A stretch of DNA of 13,141 bases from JANMDR01 sp031376425 (GTDB lineage Bacteria; Pseudomonadota; Gammaproteobacteria; Burkholderiales; Usitatibacteraceae). Location of the stretch: assembly GCA_031376425.1 (NCBI GenBank), contig JANMDR010000056.1, forward strand, positions 1 through 13,141, read 5' to 3'. The notes under the pieces are model-generated. The model made no database searches. It saw nothing but the letters and a program-made list of their open reading frames with translations, and was not told the DNA's origin. Position 1 is the first letter of the stretch, and the number at the start of each line of letters is the position of its first letter. Of the stretch, positions 7,463 through 13,141 are shown in pieces. A program made the position numbers and the translations under genes.

Positions 7463-8356
7463 ATGAATGTTCGCGCACAAATTGCTTCGCTTGCCCTTGC
7501 TCTTTTCGCTCTGTGTTTCTCAGTAGCTGCTGAAGCCACCAATTATTCCTTATGGATCAACGGTCGCAGCAATTCTGCCCAAGTAGGTAATTACAATGAT
7601 TTTTCATATTGGGGCCCAGCTGCTACAGCAGGTGGCGTAAACAAAAAAGCAGTAAATTGGGATGGCTATAACAGCATCGCTAACCAAAACGGCGTCGTTC
7701 GCAATGCGCTAGATTGTTTCTGCACAGGCTCAAATTGGTGCTACATCGCAACCCACAGTACCGGTGATTTAATGCTGGGTTACACTCTGGCAATGTACGG
7801 TGGTTCAGCCCGCGCTATTAAAGCACCTACACCAGCGGCTAACGGCAGCTGCAGCAATGCCACTTCTGCTAACACCACACAAACTGGTTGGAATATCAAA
7901 TGGGTAAATGCGGCCGGCGGCGCAGCAGGTGGTACAACATTGGCTGACGTTGGTAGCCTCTTATTATCTGAGCCGATTGTGAGCGATCTAAAAACTTCTA
8001 CTGCTCGTGCCCTATACGACCATAACAACACCCGTGGCACCACGTTCTACATGTTTGCTGGCGCAAAAGGCACCTTGTACTCCGCACTTTTGGTAGGTCA
8101 AGACGATGAAGTCATCGAATACCATTCTTCAGGCGCGGTATCTGGTTCCTCAAAAGGTTCCTATTGCAACCCTGGCAATATATTCTGTCCGGCATTAACG
8201 CTAGGCACAGCAGTTAATTCCAATAACCGCGCAAAGTGGACTAACCACAGCGTTCAACTGCGCGATAACAACCAAATTTATAACCACTACGCAGCAGGTA
8301 ACTGGGGTGGAATCATTGCCCCAATGCGCACTGATATGGTTAACTACGCACAGTAG
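7463..8356 (+). CDS. Secreted lipase-like alpha/beta-hydrolase-fold protein, function unknown
   Basis: This is a 297-residue exported protein. Residues 1-25 form a signal peptide ending AAEA, and AGGAG at 7451-7455 supports the ATG. After NYSLWINGR the sequence reaches WCYIATHSTGDLMLGY, which looks like the strand-loop-helix nucleophile elbow of lipases. The serine is S99 in T-H-S-T-G, with T97 in the place of the usual first glycine of GxSxG. A later VGQDDEVIEYHSSG resembles the acid-bearing loop (D214 or D215) and WTNHS (H262) could supply the histidine. Several cysteines suggest disulfides. I infer a hydrolase fold with a possible Ser-Asp-His triad; no substrate is evident and a non-catalytic role is possible. 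It is flanked by terminators on both sides and followed by a membrane-anchored protein in the same orientation. Confidence 0.7.
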   Translation: MNVRAQIASLALALFALCFSVAAEATNYSLWINGRSNSAQVGNYNDFSYWGPAATAGGVNKKAVNWDGYNSIANQNGVVRNALDCFCTGSNWCYIATHSTGDLMLGYTLAMYGGSARAIKAPTPAANGSCSNATSANTTQTGWNIKWVNAAGGAAGGTTLADVGSLLLSEPIVSDLKTSTARALYDHNNTRGTTFYMFAGAKGTLYSALLVGQDDEVIEYHSSGAVSGSSKGSYCNPGNIFCPALTLGTAVNSNNRAKWTNHSVQLRDNNQIYNHYAAGNWGGIIAPMRTDMVNYAQ

Positions 8357-8417
8357 ATTAGCGCAGAATAATTTTAAGCCTGCCCCTTAAAGTACAGGCG
8401 GTATCGTTGTAAAAATC

Positions 8418-8455
8418 AGCCCTTCGGCAACTTAAGTCCGAAGGGCTTTTCTTTT
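8418..8455 (+). terminator. Strong intrinsic terminator after the secreted lipase-like gene
   Basis: AGCCCTTCGG (8418-8427) and CCGAAGGGCT (8438-8447) form a perfect 10-bp stem with a 10-base loop, followed by TTTTCTTTT. It ends 26 bases before the start of the next gene, so it either separates the two units or lets a fraction of transcripts through. Confidence 0.93.
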
Positions 8456-8481
8456 CGTGATTCCTTGCAGCTTATCGGACT

Positions 8482-9810
8482 ATGGATAATCTAAAAAAAT
8501 ACGCTGAACATGCCCGTAAATCCGGCAATCTCAATCATCAAAAACGCTATCAACAAGGCCGCTGGCGCTTGGCGGTGGTGCCAATTTTAATATTGCTAGC
8601 GTGGTTTGGCTGGCGTAGCGCGGCTAAAAGTGAAGTGGGCGAATGGAAAAGTGATGCAAAAGAAATGAGCGCTGCTGCGCGCTTTGGCGCAGGCGGCGTG
8701 ACTACAGCGGCAGCCACCGCAAACGGGCCAAAATACAGCATGAGCGCACAAGGGGCTATGGAAAATCCAGATGATTTAATCAATAATCAAGACCCCTTAG
8801 CGCAACAAGCGCTGTGGAAAAAACGGCTGCAACGCGCCCAAGAAGTGCTGGACAATTACCGCCGTGTTACCCGCTATCCCTATGATTCACGTCCCGCAGA
8901 CGAGCACGGCGATCAGATGTATCCAAACCAAGCCATCGTCGAAGAAAAGAAACTTTACAAGCCGGGCAGTGATGCCGTTGCTGACCCTAACAGCAAGTTA
9001 AGGTTGCGCACATCGCAAGAGCGCATCTTTGTTGCTGGTGCCGAAACGGTACTATTCAGCATCGCCGCCATTGACGGTGATGGACTGCCCGTGCCACTAA
9101 ACATCAGCGCAGCAAGTATTATCGATCCGCCACAGGGTAACGTGCCCTCCACCCAAAAGCGCCTGCAGCCAAACTTTACAGTGGGGGCGGATGGCGTTTG
9201 GTCATTCCGCTTTAGCCCCGCTACCCAAGGCTTTGCCAATTACACTGGCTTGCTTAGGCTGGAAGCTAATGTGGAAGTAGCAGGGCAGCAGGGCTTCACC
9301 TATTTTGATGTGTACTACACACCAGCCCCCCCCGCAATATGGACGGGCACCATCCGTGAAGTGGTAGAAAACGGCTCGCTTAATATTTATATGAAAGTAA
9401 ACGTAAAAACGGCAGGCCGCTATGTGGCAACCGGCCGCTTTGATGATCACTCTGGCAAACCCTTTGCCCTTGCCGTGTTCAATCAGGAACTCATTGTTGG
9501 CCCACAGGAAATATTATTTCGCGCCTATGGCAAGCTCATTCACGACAATAACCCCCCGCAGCCGCTACGCCTGCGCGATGTTGATGGCTTTTTGCTGCTA
9601 GAAGATGTAAGCCCCGACCGCGCCCTAATGCCAAGGCTAATGGGCCTAGTACACACCACCAAACAATATCCGCTAGAAGGCTTCACCGATGCCGAATGGC
9701 AAAGCGAAGAGCGTGACCGCTATGTGCGCGAATATTTGAATGACGTAAATATAGCCAAAACAAAATTGGCCGAATTAGAAAAAATTATCGGCCCAGTTAA
9801 AAAGCCGTAG
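8482..9810 (+). CDS. Single-pass membrane protein with beta-rich periplasmic domains, function unknown
   Basis: The protein has 442 residues. A basic cytosolic N-terminus of about 28 residues precedes one membrane segment (about 29-44, RLAVVPILILLAWFGW), so the rest is probably periplasmic. Residues about 45-150 are low in structure signals and contain an Ala/Gly-rich stretch. From about 170 two beta-sandwich-like modules follow: one ends near residue 280, the other (NIYMKVNVKTAGRYVATGRF...PLRLRDVDGFLLL) runs to about 395. The second resembles Ig-like modules of DUF4785-type surface proteins, a weak recognition. The C-terminus is helical and charged. No catalytic motif is seen. The ATG has only a poor ribosome-binding site. 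Eight C bases at 9326-9333 encode the APPA link between the two modules. Its placement after the secreted lipase-like gene suggests, but does not prove, a joint role. Confidence 0.6.
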   Translation: MDNLKKYAEHARKSGNLNHQKRYQQGRWRLAVVPILILLAWFGWRSAAKSEVGEWKSDAKEMSAAARFGAGGVTTAAATANGPKYSMSAQGAMENPDDLINNQDPLAQQALWKKRLQRAQEVLDNYRRVTRYPYDSRPADEHGDQMYPNQAIVEEKKLYKPGSDAVADPNSKLRLRTSQERIFVAGAETVLFSIAAIDGDGLPVPLNISAASIIDPPQGNVPSTQKRLQPNFTVGADGVWSFRFSPATQGFANYTGLLRLEANVEVAGQQGFTYFDVYYTPAPPAIWTGTIREVVENGSLNIYMKVNVKTAGRYVATGRFDDHSGKPFALAVFNQELIVGPQEILFRAYGKLIHDNNPPQPLRLRDVDGFLLLEDVSPDRALMPRLMGLVHTTKQYPLEGFTDAEWQSEERDRYVREYLNDVNIAKTKLAELEKIIGPVKKP

Positions 9811-9844
9811 CGTTACCAAATTGTTTTTTTGGGGGGGGGCGCAT

Positions 9845-9863
9845 TGCATGCACTGTGCATGCA
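9845..9863. repeat. Near-perfect palindrome after a T7-G9 run
   Basis: TGCATGCAC (9845-9853) and GTGCATGCA (9855-9863) form a 9-bp inverted repeat around a single T. It follows seven T and nine G bases (9824-9839) directly after the stop of the membrane protein. The geometry does not suit an RNA terminator (one-base loop, no following U-tract). A protein-binding site or decayed repeat is possible. Confidence 0.5.
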
Positions 9864-9921
9864 TTCTGGGGCATAACGCGGTTACGTTATTGCACAGGCG
9901 GTAAATAATCCACACTCTATT

Positions 9922-10104
9922 CCCCTCCGTGGAGGGGTGCCCCAGCGGGGCGGGGTGGTTTCGGTGGTTGTAGAACCATTTCAACTACGCAGCGAAGCCC
10001 GATGATGCAGTGGTATTCCGTTCAAAGAAACGATAACTTATGCTTCATTCCACTAGCGAAACCACCCCAGCTGCGTTGAGCGAAATATATTTCGCTCCCC
10101 CCCC
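9922..10104. repeat. Inverted-repeat intergenic element (MITE-like)
   Basis: GGGGTGGTTTCG (9952-9963) is matched by CGAAACCACCCC (10057-10068), a perfect 12-bp inverted repeat with 93 bases between. The left arm carries two small hairpins, CCCCTCC/GGAGGGG (9922-9937) and GCCCC/GGGGC (9939-9951). The right arm carries a 20-bp palindrome and then a C-rich run that looks like a decayed copy of the left hairpin. The layout is that of a short non-autonomous repeat sold between genes in many proteobacteria, but no transposase or target duplication is seen. The exact ends are uncertain. Confidence 0.55.
10078..10097. repeat. Perfect 20-bp palindrome
   Basis: GAGCGAAATA (10078-10087) is followed directly by its reverse complement TATTTCGCTC (10088-10097), with no spacer. 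It lies inside the right arm of the larger inverted-repeat element. It could be a protein-binding site or a cruciform-prone part of that element. Confidence 0.65.
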
Positions 10105-10170
10105 ACAGAGAGGATTTGATTCCATTTCCAAATCAAAAGTGCCATTACTTGCACCGCACAAAATACGAAG

Positions 10171-10302
10171 CATCGTCATTCCAGCGAAGGCTGCAAGGGG
10201 CTGGCCTAGGGCCATCCAGTCCTACGTCATACTATTTAGCGCTTTTAAACCTAGATTAGTCATACGCGGGTCTGGATTCCAGCCTTCGCTGGAATGACGA
10301 TG
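10171..10302. repeat. 132-bp element with perfect 23-bp inverted ends (NIME/dRS3-like)
   Basis: The 23 bases at 10171-10193 are the exact reverse complement of 10280-10302; each contains CGTCATTCCAGCGAAGG or its complement. The right end is itself a hairpin, ATTCCAGC-CTTC-GCTGGAAT (10277-10296). The form CGTCATTCC...GGAATGACG is that of short palindromic repeats common between genes of beta- and gammaproteobacteria, best known as dRS3/NIME in Neisseria. The core between the ends codes for nothing. It is probably a repeated, non-coding element; a direct link to Neisseria elements is inference. Confidence 0.75.
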
Positions 10303-10461
10303 TTTATATAACACTCAAGGGGAAATAACGCACGAATGAAATGGAAATGGAATTGAAGTGCGGATCGGTCACCGCAAACGCAGTTACGACGATTCTTTAA
10401 TACACAATTGCATTAGAAACAATAGGGCGGCAGGGGGGGCTAAAAGCCATTCATGACGAAA

Positions 10462-11178
10462 TTACCCAAAATACTGCTTACCCATCCTTTCGCAATAAGC
10501 CAGTAATTGCGGATACTGTAACGCATGTTTTTTCAGCGGTGATTCAATGGGTGCTAATACCAAATTAGCTAAAAACCCATAGGCCGTCGCGTCGAACGAA
10601 CAGGGCTGTGAGCCCATAAAATAGGGCTTATCGGCTAAAAAATTAGCCACGGCGGTGATGTCGCGTTTACCGATTTCCATAATCTCGGCCTCAGCATGCC
10701 GGCCAATACCGTGGCCGTGCATGGCCTTGATCAAACCACGTCGCCCTAATTCTGGCACAAACCATTTAAGGGGGATGGGTAAGTCAGGAAAAAACGCCGC
10801 CTTGGTAATGGCCCAGCCCCTTGGTTCCACCCACCGCGTGTAGACCACTGCCCAATATAAATTCTCCTCAAATAGCCGCTGAAAAGCTTGGGCAATCGCG
10901 TGTTGCTCATCGTTTAGCCAACCATCAAGCGCAGGCGCATACGTGGCACCATAAGTTGCTTTTAGATAATCAATAATCAAGGTGGAATCGGCAACAATTT
11001 TGCCGTTGTCATCAATATAGGGCAACTTACCTTTTGGTGCCTTACTAAACTCCCGCATCGCAAACCGTGGCGTCTCATAAGGTAAGCCAGCCATGCGCAA
11101 GTAGGTTTCAAGCTTTAAGCAAAATGGGCTGGCATTGGGTAGGCCAAAGGTTGGATTGTATTGATAGAGTTTTATCAT
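10462..11178 (-). CDS. Glutathione S-transferase family protein
   Basis: This is a cytosolic protein of 238 residues with a GST fold: an N-terminal thioredoxin-like domain (1 to about 75) and an all-helical C-terminal domain. The N-terminal part has the beta-alpha-beta start with SPFCLKLETYLRMAGLPYE, KLPYI with the cis-proline (P53), and D64-S65 in the place of the glutathione-binding E/D-S pair. The SPFC arrangement with C20 could serve as the catalytic position. The C-terminal part has KPYFMGSQPCSFDATAYGFLA, which matches the N-capping-box region of GSTs. The style is nearest to metaxin/FAXC-like GSTs. The start ATG has no clear ribosome-binding site. The gene stands alone between a repeat-rich spacer and a decayed coding remnant. 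The substrate is not predictable. Confidence 0.88.
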   Translation of the reverse strand: MIKLYQYNPTFGLPNASPFCLKLETYLRMAGLPYETPRFAMREFSKAPKGKLPYIDDNGKIVADSTLIIDYLKATYGATYAPALDGWLNDEQHAIAQAFQRLFEENLYWAVVYTRWVEPRGWAITKAAFFPDLPIPLKWFVPELGRRGLIKAMHGHGIGRHAEAEIMEIGKRDITAVANFLADKPYFMGSQPCSFDATAYGFLANLVLAPIESPLKKHALQYPQLLAYCERMGKQYFG

Positions 11179-11214
11179 TTTAGTATTTTCAAAAATGTAG
11201 TATTGAGCCCTATT

Positions 11215-11538
11215 TTAGGACTTTTCCAGCCATTTTAGTAAATTTAATAAACGCTCTGGTGATTCAGCCTTGAAGCCAGCAATACCGAGGGATTTCAATA
11301 GTGCCAACCCAGTTTCTGGGTTGCTTAACGAGCCTAGCGCATCCTGCATTTTGCTTAATTTTATGCGGCTTACCTTGCTTGAGGCGATGAGGGGAAAGTA
11401 GGGCTGTGCAATAGATTTATGCAGAATGCGGTTGCCGTTTTTCCCCCATGCTTTGGCAGCTATAGCAGAAATTATAGGATCGGAAATTATACGATCAAGA
11501 GCAGGCGTTGAATAATGTTCAATGTCTGCTATTTGTAT
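11215..11538 (-). pseudogene. Unidentified coding remnant, 107 open codons without a normal start
   Basis: The minus strand is open for 107 codons between two TAA stops. It reads like real protein in its second half, with helical segments such as NPETGLALLKSLGIAGF and SPERLLNLLKWLEKS just before the stop. There is no ATG near its beginning, the first in-frame ATG is deep inside, and no ribosome-binding site is visible. The frame continues through the upstream stop into another open stretch (11539-11679), so the two may be parts of one decayed gene. I recognise no family. It lies between the GST-like gene and the accessory operon, where integration scars are common. A chance open frame cannot be excluded. 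Confidence 0.4.
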
Positions 11539-11679
11539 TTAGGGGCTTTTGTAGGTTTTGTAGGGTCGGTTTTGGGCTACTGCGCCAATATTTACTGGCC
11601 GGTAACCTAGCACTTTACCGCGCTCATTTTGTTGTTCCCAACATGAGCAATAGTATATGTCCACATCAAGGCTATGCAG
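11539..11679 (-). pseudogene. Second part of the unidentified remnant
   Basis: This is a short open stretch in the same frame as the remnant beside it, bounded by in-frame TAA codons at 11680-11682 and 11539-11541. From an in-frame GTG at 11664 it gives 41 residues with the segment VDIYYCSCWEQQNERGKVLG and ends YKTYKSP, where the 9-bp tandem repeat TTTTGTAGG (11547-11564, plus strand) encodes the KTYK part. No function is recognised. The remaining bases from 11683 to 11777 hold only the leader of the next operon, with no gene. Confidence 0.3.
11547..11564 (+). repeat. Tandem 9-bp repeat
   Basis: TTTTGTAGG occurs twice in direct succession (11547-11555 and 11556-11564). It lies at the junction of the two remnant frames. 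It may be a replication-slippage product or a scar at the edge of the accessory region. Confidence 0.5.
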
Positions 11680-11777
11680 TTAGGTTTTAGTATCGCATCA
11701 TCACTCCGTCCCACTATTCCCTAGGAAAAAGCATACTGTTTTTACTGGCGGGGGTGCGCATTAAAAAGGAGAATTAA

Positions 11778-11981
11778 ATGATGAAGACGATTCGAATAAA
11801 TGAATTAGCCACTGTAAACGGCAAAGCTGGCAAGTTACCCGTTAGCCCCTCAACTATTTGGCGTTGGGTTAAAGATGGCACTTTCCCTAAACCGTTCAAG
11901 CTTGGGTCAGGTACGACGGTGTGGGATGTAAAAGCCGTGGATGCGTATTTAGCACGGCGTGCTTATGATGAGGTGGAGTAA
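11778..11981 (+). CDS. AlpA-family helix-turn-helix regulator of a phage or integrative element
   Basis: This is a 67-residue DNA-binding protein. It has the compact winged-helix layout of AlpA/MerR-like regulators: INELATVNGKAGKLPVSPSTIWRWVKDGTFPKPFKLGSGTTVW followed by DVKAVDAYLARRA. S-x-S-T-I-W-R-W is the recognition-helix signature and FPKPFKLG the wing. In P4-like satellites and similar islands AlpA controls excision and the replication operon. AAGGAG at 11766-11771 stands six bases before ATG 11778; a second ATG follows directly. Its stop overlaps the start of the next gene by one base. The family call is firm; the target is inferred. Confidence 0.9.
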   Translation: MMKTIRINELATVNGKAGKLPVSPSTIWRWVKDGTFPKPFKLGSGTTVWDVKAVDAYLARRAYDEVE

Positions 11982-12163
11982 TGCATAAGCTAACCTATAG
12001 GCCAATACATAAACCAAGATATAAACCGCCCACTAATGGAAAGGGCTACGACGGCGGCAACCGTGTAGCCCTAGAAAAGCAAACTCTGCACACAGTGTAC
12101 TCCAATATTAAGCTATGTAAAAGCATTATGTGCGGGAATGTTGGAGGGCTGCGGTATGAATAA
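11981..12163 (+). CDS. Small unknown protein of the accessory operon
   Basis: The product has 60 residues and is basic, with a Lys/Pro/Tyr-rich start (TYRPIHKPRYKPP) and two cysteines near the end. I recognise no family, and no signal peptide or membrane segment is seen. Support for it being real is positional: its ATG overlaps the alpA stop by one base and its stop overlaps the likely primase start by eight bases, as in tightly packed phage operons. The alternative is a chance open frame. A role next to the primase is inferred from position only. Confidence 0.5.
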   Translation: MHKLTYRPIHKPRYKPPTNGKGYDGGNRVALEKQTLHTVYSNIKLCKSIMCGNVGGLRYE

Positions 12164-12983
12164 CAATACCTCCCAATTCATTGAAGCTATGCAACTTGCA
12201 GGTTTAGCACCACCAACACATCTTGAACCAGACAAGATGATTCGCTTCGCTGGTGCAGGTAAAGGCAAAGCCAATAAAGCCGCATGGTGCAAGCTATTTG
12301 CGGATGGTTCAGGCGGGGTTTATGGCGATTATTCCAGCGGCTTGAATGCACATTGGCAGGCCGCCCGTGAAGCGCCCTTGCAACCCTTAACAGCGTTGCA
12401 AACTGCTTTGCAGCGTGATGCCTTCAAGCAGCAATTAGCCGATGCTAAGGCTGTAAACGCCACCCATGAAGCCGCCAAACATGCTCACGCCGCCAAGGCA
12501 GCGGCTAAGATATGGCACAAGGCTAAACCCGCGCCGGCAAACCACCCCTATCTTGTACGCAAACGCGTCACTGCACACGGGACACGCATTCACAAAGGTG
12601 CATTGCTTATCCCCGTGCGTGAAGGTGCGGCCTTACATTCATTGCAATTTATTGATGGTGACGGCACCAAGCGCTTTTTAACTGGGGGTCGTAAGCGCGG
12701 CTGTTATTACAGCATCGGTAAGCCTGAAGGTGCAATAGCACTATGCATTGCTGAAGGCTTTGCCACGGGTGCCTCTATTCACCAAGCAACGGGCTATCTG
12801 GTGGCGGTGGCGTTTGATGCGGGCAACCTTGAACCAGTCGCCCTAACCCTGCGGGCAAAGTTTCCGACACTGCCCATTGTTTTATGTGCCGATGATGACC
12901 CCGTAGGCTTAAGCCGTGCCACTGCAGCGGCACAAGCCGTTGATGGCCGCGTGGCGGTGCCTAAGTTTGGGGAGATGGTATGA
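12156..12983 (+). CDS. Toprim-domain DNA primase of a phage-satellite type element
   Basis: The 275-residue protein is a primase of the kind found in P4-like satellites and integrative elements, which makes RNA primers for replicating the element. The N-terminal part (FIEAMQLAGL...KMIRFAG...GGVYGDYSSG) is typical of these primases. A helical linker rich in Ala and Lys follows (about 80-130), then HPYLVRKR and the Toprim domain. In that domain AEGFATGASI carries the metal-binding glutamate E200, and CADDD carries D246-D248. I chose ATG 12156 because GGAGGG (12143-12148) lies seven bases before it, rather than the in-frame ATG at 12138. The protein ends at FGEMV, while related proteins often run on into a TDFND segment. 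That segment appears here in a second frame overlapping by four bases. The primase therefore may be split or shortened. Confidence 0.85.
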   Translation: MNNNTSQFIEAMQLAGLAPPTHLEPDKMIRFAGAGKGKANKAAWCKLFADGSGGVYGDYSSGLNAHWQAAREAPLQPLTALQTALQRDAFKQQLADAKAVNATHEAAKHAHAAKAAAKIWHKAKPAPANHPYLVRKRVTAHGTRIHKGALLIPVREGAALHSLQFIDGDGTKRFLTGGRKRGCYYSIGKPEGAIALCIAEGFATGASIHQATGYLVAVAFDAGNLEPVALTLRAKFPTLPIVLCADDDPVGLSRATAAAQAVDGRVAVPKFGEMV

Positions 12984-13042
12984 GTGATAGAACTGACTTT
13001 AATGGAGGCTATCCCGAATTTTGTGTTTTTAGTTTTTGCTAG
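12980..13042 (+). pseudogene. Reading frame downstream of the primase, cut after eight codons by an insertion sequence
   Basis: The ATG overlaps the primase stop (ATGA). The first eight codons give MSDRTDFN, the start of the TDFND segment often found after the Toprim domain in satellite primases. From about 13004 the sequence belongs to the IS256-family end, and the frame then stops at 13040-13042 after 12 unrelated codons. The remaining gene is presumably on the other side of the element, outside this window. Either this is the N-terminus of a separate gene or the continuation of the primase. Confidence 0.7.
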
Positions 13043-13141
13043 GCGGGGTTAAACTGCTTTTCAAAGTGGATCATCAACTGACTTATTGCTTGTTTCCAGT
13101 TTTGGATTGGCATTGTCCAGCGCTGGGCAATATTGCGTAAG
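13004..13141 (-). mobile_element. IS256-family insertion sequence, transposase 3' end, partial
   Basis: Here an insertion sequence enters the window from the right. Its outer end begins near 13004-13008 with GGAGGCTATCCCGAATTTTG, which looks like the terminal inverted repeat of an IS256-family (mutator-type) element. The boundary is set where the host frame MSDRTDFN loses its sense. The other end and the target duplication are not in the window, so the exact border could shift by a few bases. Confidence 0.8.
13039..13141 (-). CDS. IS256-family (mutator-type) transposase, C-terminal 33 residues
   Basis: The minus strand encodes the C-terminal tail of a DDE transposase that moves the insertion sequence. 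The residues NIAQRWTMPIQNWKQA and QLMIHFEKQF match the conserved closing region of the IS256 family, where W-T-M-P-x-x-N-W and a final F-rich helix recur. The stop TAG is at 13039-13041. The catalytic part lies outside the window, so intactness cannot be judged. The family call rests on this tail and on the neighbouring terminal repeat. Confidence 0.85.
   Translation of the reverse strand, partial: LRNIAQRWTMPIQNWKQAISQLMIHFEKQFNPA

Larger units (their letters stand above)
9811..10461. other. Gene-free repeat-rich spacer of 651 bases
   Basis: No coding region is supported between the membrane protein and the GST-like gene. The stretch holds the T7-G9 run and palindrome, the inverted-repeat element, the 132-bp NIME-like element and a G7 run at 10433-10439. 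A small hairpin TGCGG/CCGCA lies near 10360-10376. No intrinsic terminator with a convincing U-tract is visible for either neighbouring gene. Confidence 0.7.

Noticed and set aside
10040..10297. Open frame of 85 codons across the spacer
   Set aside because: It runs through two palindromic elements and a C8 run, has no ribosome-binding site and shows no protein-like composition.
9811..10461. CRISPR array
   Set aside because: The repeats are inverted and of different kinds, with no regular direct repeat-spacer pattern and no cas genes.
11508..11690. Plus-strand 60-codon frame between GST and alpA
   Set aside because: It has no ribosome-binding site and runs antisense to the more protein-like remnant on the minus strand.

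Overview
This window looks like a chromosomal segment of a betaproteobacterium. ArgG is the long, Escherichia coli-type enzyme with the 445-residue length and wording I associate with Burkholderiales. A fused 4TM/12TM TRAP permease, a PilZ-like protein, NIME-like palindromic repeats and moderate GC content fit the same group. The genus cannot be fixed from the sequence.

Left part (1-7230): a divergent TRAP/TAXI locus opens the window, with a prematurely ended solute-binding gene on the minus strand and an intact fused permease on the plus strand. A long cytosolic protein with a degenerate PilZ-like domain lies convergent to the permease. Next come a TlpA-like thioredoxin and a GNAT acetyltransferase joined by a one-base stop/start overlap, then argG. 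Between the GNAT gene and argG are two consecutive RNA-like inverted repeats that no gene explains.

Middle part (7230-9810): a secreted protein with a lipase-like nucleophile elbow (T-H-S-T-G) is followed, after a strong intrinsic terminator, by a single-pass membrane protein with beta-rich periplasmic domains. Both appear to act outside the cytoplasm. I could name neither beyond fold level, so this pair is the least explained protein-coding content here.

Repeat-rich spacer (9811-10461): 651 bases without a gene hold several palindromes, one inverted-repeat element with about 93 bp between its arms, a 132-bp element with perfect 23-bp inverted ends, and long G or C runs.

Right part (10462-13141): a GST-like gene is followed by a decayed minus-strand coding remnant and then by an accessory operon: an AlpA-type regulator, a 60-residue unknown and a Toprim primase. 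These genes overlap by 1, 8 and 4 bases. The fourth frame of the operon is broken after eight codons by one end of an IS256-family element, whose transposase C-terminus runs off the window. This is the edge of a degraded integrative element or phage satellite; no integrase or attachment site is visible.
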